A DNA stretch of 64,000 bases, from positions 36,120-100,119 of the forward strand of contig NZ_MSZX01000017.1 in NCBI RefSeq assembly GCF_002021565.1, in the 5' to 3' direction. Numbering within the stretch: the stretch's first letter is position 1; each line of letters starts with the position of its first letter. This document shows positions 28,338 through 37,682 of this stretch, in pieces. Origin of the DNA: Paenibacillus selenitireducens. Lineage in GTDB: Bacteria > Bacillota > Bacilli > Paenibacillales > Paenibacillaceae. Under the pieces are notes generated by a model. That model was not told the DNA's origin, ran no database searches, and was given only the letters and a program-made list of their open reading frames with translations. A program made the position numbers and the translations under genes.

Positions 28338-31300
28338 ATGAGAAGGTATAGGGTACTAATATGTTTGTTCAGTTTGATTATTCTTTTTATGGTTATGGAT
28401 GAAAGAACAGGTTATGCAGCAAACGTACAGGAACTAACGGTTAGAAACCAGAGCTTTGAGACGTTGGTTGAAAAAAACGGTGTCCTTGCTCCGAAGGAAT
28501 GGAGTACCTTTTGGTGGGAGAAGCCGGCAGGTGATCCGCCTACCCTAGCAGGGTATTCTGAAGATGAAAAAAGTGACGGAGAGAGATCGGTGTATATTAA
28601 AAGCGTCAATGCCGGTTCCGCAGGCTGGGTGTCGGAAGGGGTAGCCCTTCCTTCAGAAATGTCCTCATTCAAAATCACTTCTAAGGTCAAGTCGTCATTA
28701 GATTACAAAGGAAATAAACCGCGGATATTTCTTACGTATTATAATAATGGATCTTTTTTGGGACAATTTACAACAGACAAAACAGAAGGTCTTATTATTG
28801 AGGATTGGCACGAGGTATCATTTATCGTAGATCGAAGCCAATTTCCAGCAGGCACGAACAAAGTGGTTTTAAATTTGACAACAACGAAAGTATCTTCAGC
28901 CGCTAATGTAAGCGGTACCTTGTATTATGATGATGTGAAAATTGAAGCCTCTGACGAATCGTTTGCTCCCATTGCTTTTTCACTAAAAGGTACAAAGTTT
29001 GCGAATTGGTGGAAAATGGGGGAGATTGTAACTTTTCAACTTGATAAAGGTGCAGTCCCGGAATCAGTCACGAATGTAATTGGCAGCGTATACAATTCCG
29101 AGAATGAGGTGGTTGAACAAGTAATAGTGCCGCGGCACACATTTTTAGATCAAGGCTGGATATGGACCCCGGGAGAACCCGGGTATTACGAGGTCGCTTT
29201 TGCCTACCAGCAGAGTGGATCAGAATTAACAGACTTGCCTGTTAAATATACGTATTCGCAGACAGATTTAAAAGAGTTTTTGCGAGAACGTTATTCAATC
29301 GTTGTAAGTCCTGGACCAACAAAACCGATTTCAGAAAGATGGAAAACTGCTGGCTTTAGTTTTCAACCGAATGAAGGCGAGACCTCAATAAAGATGGCGG
29401 ATTTGATAGGATTTCAATTTGCAAGAATACATGCATTATCATGGGGGCCCCTCTTCAGAGATTCCAGCTGGGCAATTGAACCTTCGCGGGGAGATTATCA
29501 ATGGACCAAATTTGATAATCAGATCAATCTGCTTGAACAATATGGATTTGATATGGTTGGCAATCTGTTATTTACACCGCAATGGGCGTCTCTTCATCCA
29601 GAAGAAACGCAAACGAATATAAGTATTTTGCAATATTCCGCTTATGCGCCCGAAAATATGACGGATTGGGAAAATTTCGTTCGAGCAGTAGTCACGCGCT
29701 ATGGAAATCAAATAAAGACATGGGAAATTTGGAATGAACCAAACATACCGAAAATAAGTGCTTTTTGGATGGATACGCCAAAACGATTTGTTGAACTGTT
29801 AAAGACCGCCTATCAGACGATCAAAGCGGAGCAGACCGATTCGGAAGTATGGGTTGGAGGGCTGGCAGGACGTAATTATCTGTCTTTTTATAAAGAAATA
29901 CTCAATTTGGGAGCCGACTCTTATTATGACAAACTTGCGATACATGGTTATGATGCTGATCCGCGAGAGTATGAGCGTATTGACCAAATCGTTGGGAAAC
30001 CCTCTAAACTATGGGTTAACTCGGAAAGTCACGCTCTTTTGGTTAGCTCCAATTCAGCAACGATTCCATCAGAGTCAGAGCTTGCAAAACGAATGATCAT
30101 CGATTTTATGAAGCAAATCAAATGGAAAGCTGAAAAAATAGCTTTTTTTCATATGTTAAATTTATCTGAAGCAGAAACTTTGCCATACGCAAAAAGTATA
30201 GGAAAATTTACACACGCTGCGGGCTTGTTCCGCTCTAAACCGCGAATTGAGCCAAGGCTAGCCGCATCAGTTATGCATAACTTTTTGAATCTGGCAGGCC
30301 AATCTATTCAATACAAAGGGGAGCATGCTCTTGATAATGGACAGAAAGCAGTTGTTTTTGATAACGACGGAGAGCCGTTAATAGCGCTATGGACGGATGA
30401 AGCTAACGAAGCGGCGATGGATGCCCGTCTTGCTGCAGTATTCTCTACAGAGACTATTATTACGGATTGGGAAGGAAAACCGTTGAATGTCGTCAATGAC
30501 TTGACTATTGAGCCAGGAAAGGTGTATTGGATAAGCGGGGCAGATGAACGGGCTGTTCAAGCCTTGCCGCTGTCACAACCATTTCTTGTATCTGATTTTG
30601 ACCGTAATGTTGATAATCAGTCTGTTGCAGAGGCAAAGGGATATAGCGGGGAATTGTTCAATCCTTCTACCTTGGAGGTTGCAGAAGGAGCATCGTGGAT
30701 CGCGGATAATTGGAATTTTCAAAGCGCTGATCAGCTGACAAAGCCTGATGATTTCGAAGCTGCATTTGCGGCTGGATATTCTGATGCTGGATTAGATCTC
30801 GTTATAAGAGTGAAGGACGAAACGTTTTTTCAGAATAATCAGCCGGACAGTTTCTGGCAAGGGGATAGTGTGCAGTTCGCAATTGATACCTTTGGTCAAG
30901 GCTTTCCGTCGGACCAGGTGGAATTTCAGGCATCCAAAACTTCTCAGGGACCCGTGCTTTATAAACATTTAGCGCCGTATGTTGGAGGGGACATCCCAAC
31001 GAATTGGACTCCCAGGAGCAGTGTAGTCCAATATGGTTTCGTCAAAATGGACCAATCTGTATCAGGTGAAACTACTTATTATATACATGTTGATTCTTCT
31101 GAGCTGTATCCGTACGTGCATGATCCAAAAGCTCCGCTTAGATTGTCTCTGCTAGTGAATAACAATAATGGCAACGGACGAATTGGCTGGCTGGAATGGA
31201 GCAGCGGGATCGGCAAAGAAAAAAAACCTTCTGAATACGGTAAACTATGGATGCTGAATGGAATAGAAGCAGTCGCTCAGCAAATATTTATGACAGTGGG

Positions 31301-31604
31301 ACAAACGCAGTCTTTGCGAGCGAAAGGCTTGATCTCGAACGGATCAGTGGATTTGTTGGAAAATGTAACATGGACAACATCTAATTCATCAGTCGCTACT
31401 GTAACCACTAATGGCGATATGCGGGCAATTAACGAAGGTAGTGCAGTGATCCAAGTATCATATGGCCCCTTTACTGCCAGCATATTAGTAACTATTAATA
31501 AAAGTCCTATTGAAATAGGATCAGGACCAGTTTTGACCCCAGTCAGGGAAGTTGCTGCAGGAAGCGAGGACAGCAAACTGCCACTAGACCAAATATCTTA
31601 TTGA
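28338..31604 (+). CDS. Large secreted multidomain glycosidase (GH39-like barrel with carbohydrate-binding modules)
   Basis: A 1088-residue exported protein. Signal peptide about residues 1-28; N-terminal beta-sandwich resembling a carbohydrate-binding module (about 30-205); clan-A barrel (about 320-680) with the acid/base motif WEIWNEPN (Glu near 467) and a second acidic strand LWVNSES that may hold the nucleophile. A CBM9-like domain follows (about 770-970), then a bacterial Ig-like domain (VTWTTSNSSVATVTTNGDM). No cell-wall anchor is seen. The family call is tentative (GH39/GH5-like). It sits downstream of the YesMN operon and may cut the polymer outside the cell. Confidence 0.8.
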   Translation: MRRYRVLICLFSLIILFMVMDERTGYAANVQELTVRNQSFETLVEKNGVLAPKEWSTFWWEKPAGDPPTLAGYSEDEKSDGERSVYIKSVNAGSAGWVSEGVALPSEMSSFKITSKVKSSLDYKGNKPRIFLTYYNNGSFLGQFTTDKTEGLIIEDWHEVSFIVDRSQFPAGTNKVVLNLTTTKVSSAANVSGTLYYDDVKIEASDESFAPIAFSLKGTKFANWWKMGEIVTFQLDKGAVPESVTNVIGSVYNSENEVVEQVIVPRHTFLDQGWIWTPGEPGYYEVAFAYQQSGSELTDLPVKYTYSQTDLKEFLRERYSIVVSPGPTKPISERWKTAGFSFQPNEGETSIKMADLIGFQFARIHALSWGPLFRDSSWAIEPSRGDYQWTKFDNQINLLEQYGFDMVGNLLFTPQWASLHPEETQTNISILQYSAYAPENMTDWENFVRAVVTRYGNQIKTWEIWNEPNIPKISAFWMDTPKRFVELLKTAYQTIKAEQTDSEVWVGGLAGRNYLSFYKEILNLGADSYYDKLAIHGYDADPREYERIDQIVGKPSKLWVNSESHALLVSSNSATIPSESELAKRMIIDFMKQIKWKAEKIAFFHMLNLSEAETLPYAKSIGKFTHAAGLFRSKPRIEPRLAASVMHNFLNLAGQSIQYKGEHALDNGQKAVVFDNDGEPLIALWTDEANEAAMDARLAAVFSTETIITDWEGKPLNVVNDLTIEPGKVYWISGADERAVQALPLSQPFLVSDFDRNVDNQSVAEAKGYSGELFNPSTLEVAEGASWIADNWNFQSADQLTKPDDFEAAFAAGYSDAGLDLVIRVKDETFFQNNQPDSFWQGDSVQFAIDTFGQGFPSDQVEFQASKTSQGPVLYKHLAPYVGGDIPTNWTPRSSVVQYGFVKMDQSVSGETTYYIHVDSSELYPYVHDPKAPLRLSLLVNNNNGNGRIGWLEWSSGIGKEKKPSEYGKLWMLNGIEAVAQQIFMTVGQTQSLRAKGLISNGSVDLLENVTWTTSNSSVATVTTNGDMRAINEGSAVIQVSYGPFTASILVTINKSPIEIGSGPVLTPVREVAAGSEDSKLPLDQISY

Positions 31605-31715
31605 GCCATTCAATAGCAGAGAGGACAGTCGACAATGTTATCCGACGCTTTACGGGCAAGGGTTGACGCTAATATTGCTTTCGCTTGCGATCAAGGATAG
31701 GAGAGGATAAGTAAG

Positions 31716-32519
31716 ATGTCGAATGTACTGTTGACGTTTCCCGGAGGGAAGCATAAAGCGTTGACCATGAGCTATGACGACGGAAGAGCGGCAGACAGAA
31801 GATTGATCGGATTGTTTAACGAACACGGCATTAAAGGGACGTTCCATGTTAACTCCGGACTGGCCGGTCAGGGCGATCGAATACCGTTGGAGGAAATGGC
31901 GGACATCTTTCTTGACCATGAAGTATCTGCTCATACGGTTACTCACCCGACCATGGCGAGATGTTCCAAGGAGCAAATCATCGAAGAAATCATAGGCGAC
32001 AGGAAACGATTGGAGAGCGCCGTCGGGTATTCGGTCAGAGGATTTTCTTATCCGAACGGTTCCTTCAACCGGCAAATCAAAGAGATGCTGCCGTTTCTCG
32101 GCATCGAATATGCCAGAACGGTCGAGAGTCATGGAGACTTCCGCATGCCGGACGATTTCATGGAGTGGCGTCCGACCTGCCATCATAACGGAAACCTGTT
32201 GGAACTGGCGGAGACCTTCAAAGGACTGAACAAAAGACAATATCTTTATTTGATGTATGTTTGGGGCCACAGTTATGAGTTCGATCGGGATAACAATTGG
32301 GGACTCATCGAAAGCTTTTGCGAGACGATCGGCGGCCGCGATGACATATGGTATGCGACGAACATGGAAATCGCGGACTACGTGAACGGCTATCGGCGCT
32401 TACGATTTTCGGCATCGATGGATTTCGTCTTTAATCCTTCCTATTCTTCGATATGGCTTGAAGTAAACGGGGTAATCTTAGAAGCTAGGGGAGGCTCCCA
32501 GACGAAGCTGGTTACATAG
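31716..32519 (+). CDS. Polysaccharide deacetylase (NodB-fold)
   Basis: A 267-residue carbohydrate esterase-4-like protein: catalytic/metal Asp pair in SYDDGRA, metal histidines in SAHTVTHPTM, and the GFSYPNGSF segment. No signal peptide is visible, so it is probably cytoplasmic and may deacetylate imported oligosaccharides, for example acetylated pectin fragments. GGAGAGG precedes ATG 31716. It is higher in GC than the genes just upstream. Confidence 0.82.
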   Translation: MSNVLLTFPGGKHKALTMSYDDGRAADRRLIGLFNEHGIKGTFHVNSGLAGQGDRIPLEEMADIFLDHEVSAHTVTHPTMARCSKEQIIEEIIGDRKRLESAVGYSVRGFSYPNGSFNRQIKEMLPFLGIEYARTVESHGDFRMPDDFMEWRPTCHHNGNLLELAETFKGLNKRQYLYLMYVWGHSYEFDRDNNWGLIESFCETIGGRDDIWYATNMEIADYVNGYRRLRFSASMDFVFNPSYSSIWLEVNGVILEARGGSQTKLVT

Positions 32520-32555
32520 ATCGGTAACGACGTAACATGAACGAAAGATTCCCTT

Positions 32556-32601
32556 AACAACAGCCCTTCACCACGGAATAAGGTGGTGAAGGGCTGTTGT
32601 T
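32556..32601. terminator. 19-bp perfect stem, terminator
   Basis: AACAACAGCCCTTCACCAC pairs perfectly with its complement across an 8-base loop. It lies between the rightward deacetylase and the leftward GyrI-like gene; the T-run is weak, so it could also be a structured mRNA end. Confidence 0.75.
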
Positions 32602-32695
32602 CGTCGTTCATTATTTGAGTAAATGCATCCACCAAGTTGTCCCAGAACTCCATACTGGTCATGCTCGCTTGTCCAGTTTATCGGTGCGCTTCTCT

Positions 32696-33187
32696 TTAAC
32701 GGTCATTTCGTTTCTTTACGGGTACCCATACTTCAACCTGGGCATCGGACGGATTTCCATTCAGTAGAATTTCAGCGATAGGAGCACCTGTATAGATCCA
32801 TTCATAATCTTCATTTAACAGATCGTTAAATGCCTGATCCTCCAACCTGTCAAAGGCTAAACGCGACAATCCGCCGTTTCCTGTAAGGACTAGATAATCG
32901 CTTTCCGGAAACAGAACCTCTTCGGTTTGATCCAATGAAGGCTGCGACGTTTTGACTCCCGCATAATAGAAGACATTCCCTTTTTCCACAGCTATCGCGG
33001 CATAGCCATACGAACCTTCAGCAAGTGGACGAAGGAGCGCCATTTGCCCATTTTCAATGGCTCTTATGAAAAATGTCGTTTTTTGTTTGGTAAATTGAGG
33101 GGAATGTGCGTTGCTCGATCCCTCTAAAGCCGTTTTATAACCAACCAAACGGAAACTTTCTTTTCTTTCAACTCTAAAGTTACTCAT
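32696..33187 (-). CDS. GyrI-like/effector-binding-domain protein
   Basis: A 163-residue protein with the AraC effector-binding/GyrI-like fold (FRLVGYKTALEGS near the start; C-terminal YEWIYTGAPIAEILLNG...VEVWVPV). Stand-alone GyrI-like proteins bind or hydrolyse small molecules. The start is set at 33187 because AGGAGG lies just before it, though the frame is open further. It diverges from a WYL regulator, with only 96 bases between. Confidence 0.78.
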   Translation of the reverse strand: MSNFRVERKESFRLVGYKTALEGSSNAHSPQFTKQKTTFFIRAIENGQMALLRPLAEGSYGYAAIAVEKGNVFYYAGVKTSQPSLDQTEEVLFPESDYLVLTGNGGLSRLAFDRLEDQAFNDLLNEDYEWIYTGAPIAEILLNGNPSDAQVEVWVPVKKRNDR

Positions 33188-33283
33188 TTCAATTTCCTCC
33201 TGCATATTTTTTTGTCGATACATAAATAACTTAGCATACTAAATATGACAACAGTATGGCATACTTAGAGCTGAGGTGACGTT

Positions 33284-34210
33284 ATGAAAATCGATCGTCT
33301 GATCGCCATGATCATGATTCTTTTGGAGAACGAAGTTATAAATGCCGGAGCACTTGCCAAAAAACTTGAGGTCAGCAATAGAACCATTTATAGAGATATC
33401 GATACCTTAACGATGGCGGGCCTGCCAATTTTCACCACACAAGGAGTTGCAGGTGGAGTCGGTTTAATGAAGTCATATAAAATCGATAAAAGACTGTTCA
33501 CGCTCAAGGATGTTCAAACACTGTCAACGAGTCTAGAAAGCTACAGACAGTTATACAATCATAAAGAAATCGTTCATGTTCTGGAAAAGCTAAACGGTAT
33601 AAGACGTGAAGGCGGGCAATCTGAAAAAGAAAGCAGATACGCTGTCGATTTATCCTTAAATCAAGGGAATCGATCTTTGCGTTCTCTTTTAAGCAGCATA
33701 GAAACCGCCATAAACAAAGAGCGATATATGGTTTTTGATTATATCGATAAGGACGGGAATATTACCTCCAGAAAAATAGAGCCGTATCAAGTAGTTTTTA
33801 AAGAAAGCAGTTGGTATCTGCAAGCTTTCTGCACCTTAAAAGAGGATTACCGAATATTTAAATTGGCTCGGATAAGCAAGCTTGATGTGTTGCCAGAAAC
33901 GTTTGTGCCCCGCGACTTTTCTCCTCTTGCAATGGATGGATCAGATTGGATGAGTCGGGAATGGGTCCCAGTCACGATCCGAATTGCCTTATCTATAAAG
34001 GATAAAGTGATTGAAAGATACGGCGAGGAGAACATTATTCGTGTAGAAGGGAATAGCTGTCTGGCTACATTTCCAATTATCAATAATGAATCCGGTTATG
34101 ATGTACTTTTGAGGTTTGGAGATAAATGCGAGATCATAGAGCCTTCCGAAATTCGAGAAGCTTTTCAAAACTATATTCGAAGAATATTGGCGAAATACGA
34201 AGAACAATAA
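33284..34210 (+). CDS. WYL-domain HTH regulator (YafY/DeoR type)
   Basis: A 308-residue regulator with an N-terminal winged helix (ALAKKLEVSNRTIYRDIDTL) and a ligand-sensing WYL domain (SSWYLQAFC...RIFKLARISKLDVL). It probably controls the divergent GyrI-like gene; relatives pair with such genes often. Ribosome site GAGGTGA before ATG 33284. Confidence 0.87.
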   Translation: MKIDRLIAMIMILLENEVINAGALAKKLEVSNRTIYRDIDTLTMAGLPIFTTQGVAGGVGLMKSYKIDKRLFTLKDVQTLSTSLESYRQLYNHKEIVHVLEKLNGIRREGGQSEKESRYAVDLSLNQGNRSLRSLLSSIETAINKERYMVFDYIDKDGNITSRKIEPYQVVFKESSWYLQAFCTLKEDYRIFKLARISKLDVLPETFVPRDFSPLAMDGSDWMSREWVPVTIRIALSIKDKVIERYGEENIIRVEGNSCLATFPIINNESGYDVLLRFGDKCEIIEPSEIREAFQNYIRRILAKYEEQ

Positions 34211-34235
34211 ATCGGTGTCTGAAGGAAGAAAACAA

Positions 34236-34266
34236 AGCCTTAAGTTCCAAGAACTTAAGGCTATTT
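34236..34266. terminator. Bidirectional terminator between convergent genes
   Basis: A 12-bp perfect stem AGCCTTAAGTTC / GAACTTAAGGCT with loop CAA, followed by ATTT. It lies between the WYL regulator and the leftward ABC permease. Confidence 0.8.
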
Positions 34267-34271
34267 CTCCA

Positions 34272-36596
34272 TTAGTCTATACTTTTTAATGATTCAATCA
34301 TATTGATTTTGGTTACTTTTCTTCGAAGCAGTAGGTTAGATAGAATGGTAAGTAAAAATGCAAGAATAACGGATATCAATATTACAAAAATACTTAATTT
34401 GTCGGGGATTTGTTGATGAGCACTGGACAACGCCTTTACAATCATCGAAAACATATAGCCACTTAACGGTAAAGCTACTAGTACCGCAAATGTGGTTAGG
34501 ATGATATTTTCAAAAAATATAAGTCGGTTTATTTTATTTTTTTGATAGCCTAATACCTTGAGTGTGGCAAGCTCACGATTCCTTTCATAAATGTTTATGG
34601 ATGATATGGTATAAATGGCGCCAAAGGAGAGTATGATGGCGCAAATGATAAACATAATAAATACAAAACTATTTTGTTTCACAATATATTGAGCTTCTTT
34701 CCTTAGATCCGTCTTATCTGCAATTGTCTCTACATGTTGATCTTGTTCAAAGAAGCTGCGAATGTTTATCAGATCCGCAGAGCTGTTGGCTTCAACTAAA
34801 AGTGAGGTTGGACTGTAGTCGATGTCAAAGCTTTTTAAATACGTTGGTGTGATATAAATCGAGGGATTCGAATACTGTGTAGATATTTTTGAAACCTTCA
34901 TGTGTACAGATTTATTCATAAACTCGGGTGCTGTGAACTTTAGTTGAATGATATCCCCTTCTGAAATCTGATGGGTGTCGGCGTAAGATTTGGGTACCAG
35001 CACACCATCGTTTTCCAGTGATATCCTGGTGTCATTTTCGTCAAAGAAATGAATGAGATTGTTGTCTTTTTCGGTAACCACTAATGTGGCATTTTCTTTT
35101 TTATCGTCTTTTATGAATTCAACAGGCAAGGAGGATAAATCATAACTATGTTTAATACCGGTTGGTAATTTTATCGCATCAGAAGACATTCCCATCGTAT
35201 AATCTATTCGTAAATCATAGGTAAAAACATCTTCAACTTGGCTAGCTACTTTGAGCAAGGATGATTGAGTACCCAAAGCGGTTATCAATAAACTCGCGCT
35301 TACAACAACACCAATTGAGCTCGCTATTGCTTTTTGTTTATTTAAAAATATATTTCTCAAAATGAGCTTGTAACTATAGGAAATATGACTCCATAAACCC
35401 GGGATTTTTTCTATGAATAGCTTTTTCATCGTCTTTGGCGGTTTAGGGCGCATAGCCTGAGCTGCTCGTTCTTTTAATATATTTCTACCGCTTAAATAAC
35501 AGGACAGGACTCCAAAAGCGCTTGAGATAAGGATGGGAGGAATGATCGAAAATAATGAAAGTGAGTAGGTTACGTCTGGCAGAGAGAAGGATCTTGCACT
35601 CGACACGGTTACAAATGGAATAAATACAGCTGCAGCAATGACAGAACCTAGGATTGAGCCTATGATCCCTACCAGTATAGGGAATCCCATGTAATGAAAC
35701 ATAATGCTTCTATTCTTAACACCCAAAGCTTTCATAATCCCTACTTGATTTCGTTGCGAATCGATCATCATCGACATGGTAAGAAACAGGATGACAGCTG
35801 AAATCAAAAAGAGAACGAAAGGGATAACCTTACTCATCATCCCATTATTATAGATCGTTTGCTTGAGTTTGGAGTAACCGAAGCTCCGTTCTTTACTTAC
35901 TTGATCCAAATAGGAAAGATGCTTGGATTGGGCCTCAATGGATTTACCTAATTTGTCAATATCGTAGCCTTCTTTAGCATCAATGATGATTTCGTTATAG
36001 GAAAAACCGTCTGCGATTTGGGGGATTGCCTCTTCGGCAATATAAGCTGCCCCGTAGGTTTTATGGTCTTGTGTTTCGTTCTTTTTAACATGTTCAACAT
36101 TTTCACCCAAGCCGCTAATTGTAAACGTAAAATTTCTTTCATTCGCACTTATACGGATTTGATCACCGACACGATAATGATGTTCCTTAGCATAATGGGA
36201 ATCTACTAAGATCTCTTCCTTTTTTGTCGGGATACGACCCTCAATCATAGAAAGCGTATTAATTTCATTTTTTTCAGGGATCGAATGGATTTTTAATGAA
36301 GCTTTATAATCTTCAAAGACCTGCGTGGCATCAAAGGTATACCGCCCTTCTATTTTCCTTATACCTTCCACTACGCTTAATCCAGCCACATCATCTTTGG
36401 TAATTTGACTGTAATATACATTCAAGTCGCTTAAATGATGTTCACTAAAGTAATCCTTCGTAAAAGAACTAAGCTTATCGGTATAAGTTACCAGCCCCGT
36501 ATAGAAAAATGCTCCTACTGCAACAATCAGAACTAAAGCTATAAATTGCCCGATCGATTGTTTAATATCCCTCAGTAGCTTCAAAAAAAGCTTCAT
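34272..36596 (-). CDS. ABC transporter permease with two FtsX-like domains
   Basis: A MacB/FtsX-type permease of about 774 residues with an N-terminal membrane span, a large extracellular region, three spans, a linker, a second extracellular region, and a C-terminal FtsX domain (YTISSINIYERNRELATLKVLGY). Such permeases export lipids, peptides or antibiotics, or act mechanically on the envelope. ATG 36596 is preferred to GTG 36605; the coding start overlaps the stop of the ATPase gene upstream. No sensor pair is adjacent. Confidence 0.88.
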   Translation of the reverse strand: MKLFLKLLRDIKQSIGQFIALVLIVAVGAFFYTGLVTYTDKLSSFTKDYFSEHHLSDLNVYYSQITKDDVAGLSVVEGIRKIEGRYTFDATQVFEDYKASLKIHSIPEKNEINTLSMIEGRIPTKKEEILVDSHYAKEHHYRVGDQIRISANERNFTFTISGLGENVEHVKKNETQDHKTYGAAYIAEEAIPQIADGFSYNEIIIDAKEGYDIDKLGKSIEAQSKHLSYLDQVSKERSFGYSKLKQTIYNNGMMSKVIPFVLFLISAVILFLTMSMMIDSQRNQVGIMKALGVKNRSIMFHYMGFPILVGIIGSILGSVIAAAVFIPFVTVSSARSFSLPDVTYSLSLFSIIPPILISSAFGVLSCYLSGRNILKERAAQAMRPKPPKTMKKLFIEKIPGLWSHISYSYKLILRNIFLNKQKAIASSIGVVVSASLLITALGTQSSLLKVASQVEDVFTYDLRIDYTMGMSSDAIKLPTGIKHSYDLSSLPVEFIKDDKKENATLVVTEKDNNLIHFFDENDTRISLENDGVLVPKSYADTHQISEGDIIQLKFTAPEFMNKSVHMKVSKISTQYSNPSIYITPTYLKSFDIDYSPTSLLVEANSSADLINIRSFFEQDQHVETIADKTDLRKEAQYIVKQNSFVFIMFIICAIILSFGAIYTISSINIYERNRELATLKVLGYQKNKINRLIFFENIILTTFAVLVALPLSGYMFSMIVKALSSAHQQIPDKLSIFVILISVILAFLLTILSNLLLRRKVTKINMIESLKSID

Positions 36597-36598
36597 AA

Positions 36599-37303
36599 TC
36601 ACCACTCAATCCCTTCAACACTTTGTTTTTCATGATTCATCATTCCGCTTTCAATCATTCCGCTTTTAACCTTAATCACTTTATCAGCCATAGGAGCGAT
36701 AGCGGTGTTATGTGTGACCAAAACGATGCATTTTTTCGTGTCCCTGTTCAAATCTTGAAGAAGCTTTAAGACGGACTTGCCTGTCACATAATCCAAAGCT
36801 CCGGTTGGTTCATCACAAAGTAGAAGTAAAGGATTTTTTGCAACAGCTCTAGCGATAGCCACTCTTTGTTGTTCTCCTCCAGAGAGCTGGGAAGGGAAGT
36901 TTTTGATACGATCTTCTAATCCAACTTTATGTAAAATATCTTTAGCATCCAGATGGTTTTTACATACTTCCGTGGCAAATTCAACATTTTCTAGCGCATT
37001 TAAATTCGGAATTAAGTTATAGAATTGAAATACAAAGCCAACTTTCTCACCGCGATATTCTGTTAATTTTTTTTCGCCCAATCTTGTGATTTCTTGATCA
37101 CCAACAAACACTTGACCTGAGGTAGCCGTGTCCATACCGCCAAGTATATTCAAAATCGTACTTTTACCTGCACCACTTGCACCCAAAATAACGACGAATT
37201 CTCCCTCTGAGATGGATAAATCAACACCATCAAGAGCCTTGATCGTCACTTCTCCTATTTTGTATTCTTTCGTTACTTTTTTGAATTCGATTAACTTTTT
37301 CAC
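36599..37303 (-). CDS. ABC transporter ATP-binding protein (LolD/MacB type)
   Basis: A 234-residue ATPase: Walker [10 protein letters not shown], signature LSGGEQQR, Walker [13 protein letters not shown] and the H-loop VTHN. It forms one unit with the FtsX-type permease gene, with which it overlaps. The start is GTG 37303, nine bases after AGGAG. Confidence 0.93.
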   Translation of the reverse strand: MKKLIEFKKVTKEYKIGEVTIKALDGVDLSISEGEFVVILGASGAGKSTILNILGGMDTATSGQVFVGDQEITRLGEKKLTEYRGEKVGFVFQFYNLIPNLNALENVEFATEVCKNHLDAKDILHKVGLEDRIKNFPSQLSGGEQQRVAIARAVAKNPLLLLCDEPTGALDYVTGKSVLKLLQDLNRDTKKCIVLVTHNTAIAPMADKVIKVKSGMIESGMMNHEKQSVEGIEW

Positions 37304-37611
37304 GTATTACATCTCCTCGTATCGTATTTTTGAAGCTTGGATTGACGCGATTTTTCAGTCCGGACAACTTGCCGAACACGATAGGCGAGACCGGTGCCTC
37401 TGTTTACCTTCATTTTTGTTTTATCGTCTCCGTTGTTCCTCTTGTCATTATGTTCTTATTGTAAGTGATTCCCAGATTCTCAAATCGGACCTGCGATGGT
37501 TTTTGCGACTGGACCTAGGTCGGGGAGGAGGCCGGTCTAAGGAGCGGGAAGCGTATCCCCACCGCAAAAAGCCCTTCGCTGAAGGCGGTTAGGGCGAGCG
37601 AAACAAAATAA

Positions 37612-37655
37612 AACAACAAACGCTTGGACTATGATTAGCCCAAGCGTTGTTGTTT
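37612..37655. terminator. Terminator between the ABC ATPase upstream region and the flavocytochrome gene
   Basis: AACAACAAACGCTTGG pairs with CCAAGCGTTGTTGTT (one bulge) across about 11 bases; it lies just after the stop of the leftward flavocytochrome gene. The gap 37304-37682 otherwise holds a small ACCGC/GCGGT hairpin (37560-37590) and no gene. Confidence 0.8.
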
Positions 37656-37682
37656 GTTGAGTGAAGAGAGGAAGCTGATACC

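Noticed and set aside
37128..37592. 154-codon rightward frame
   Set aside because: Its first part is the antisense of the ABC ATPase 5' end; the rest has no family or ribosome site.
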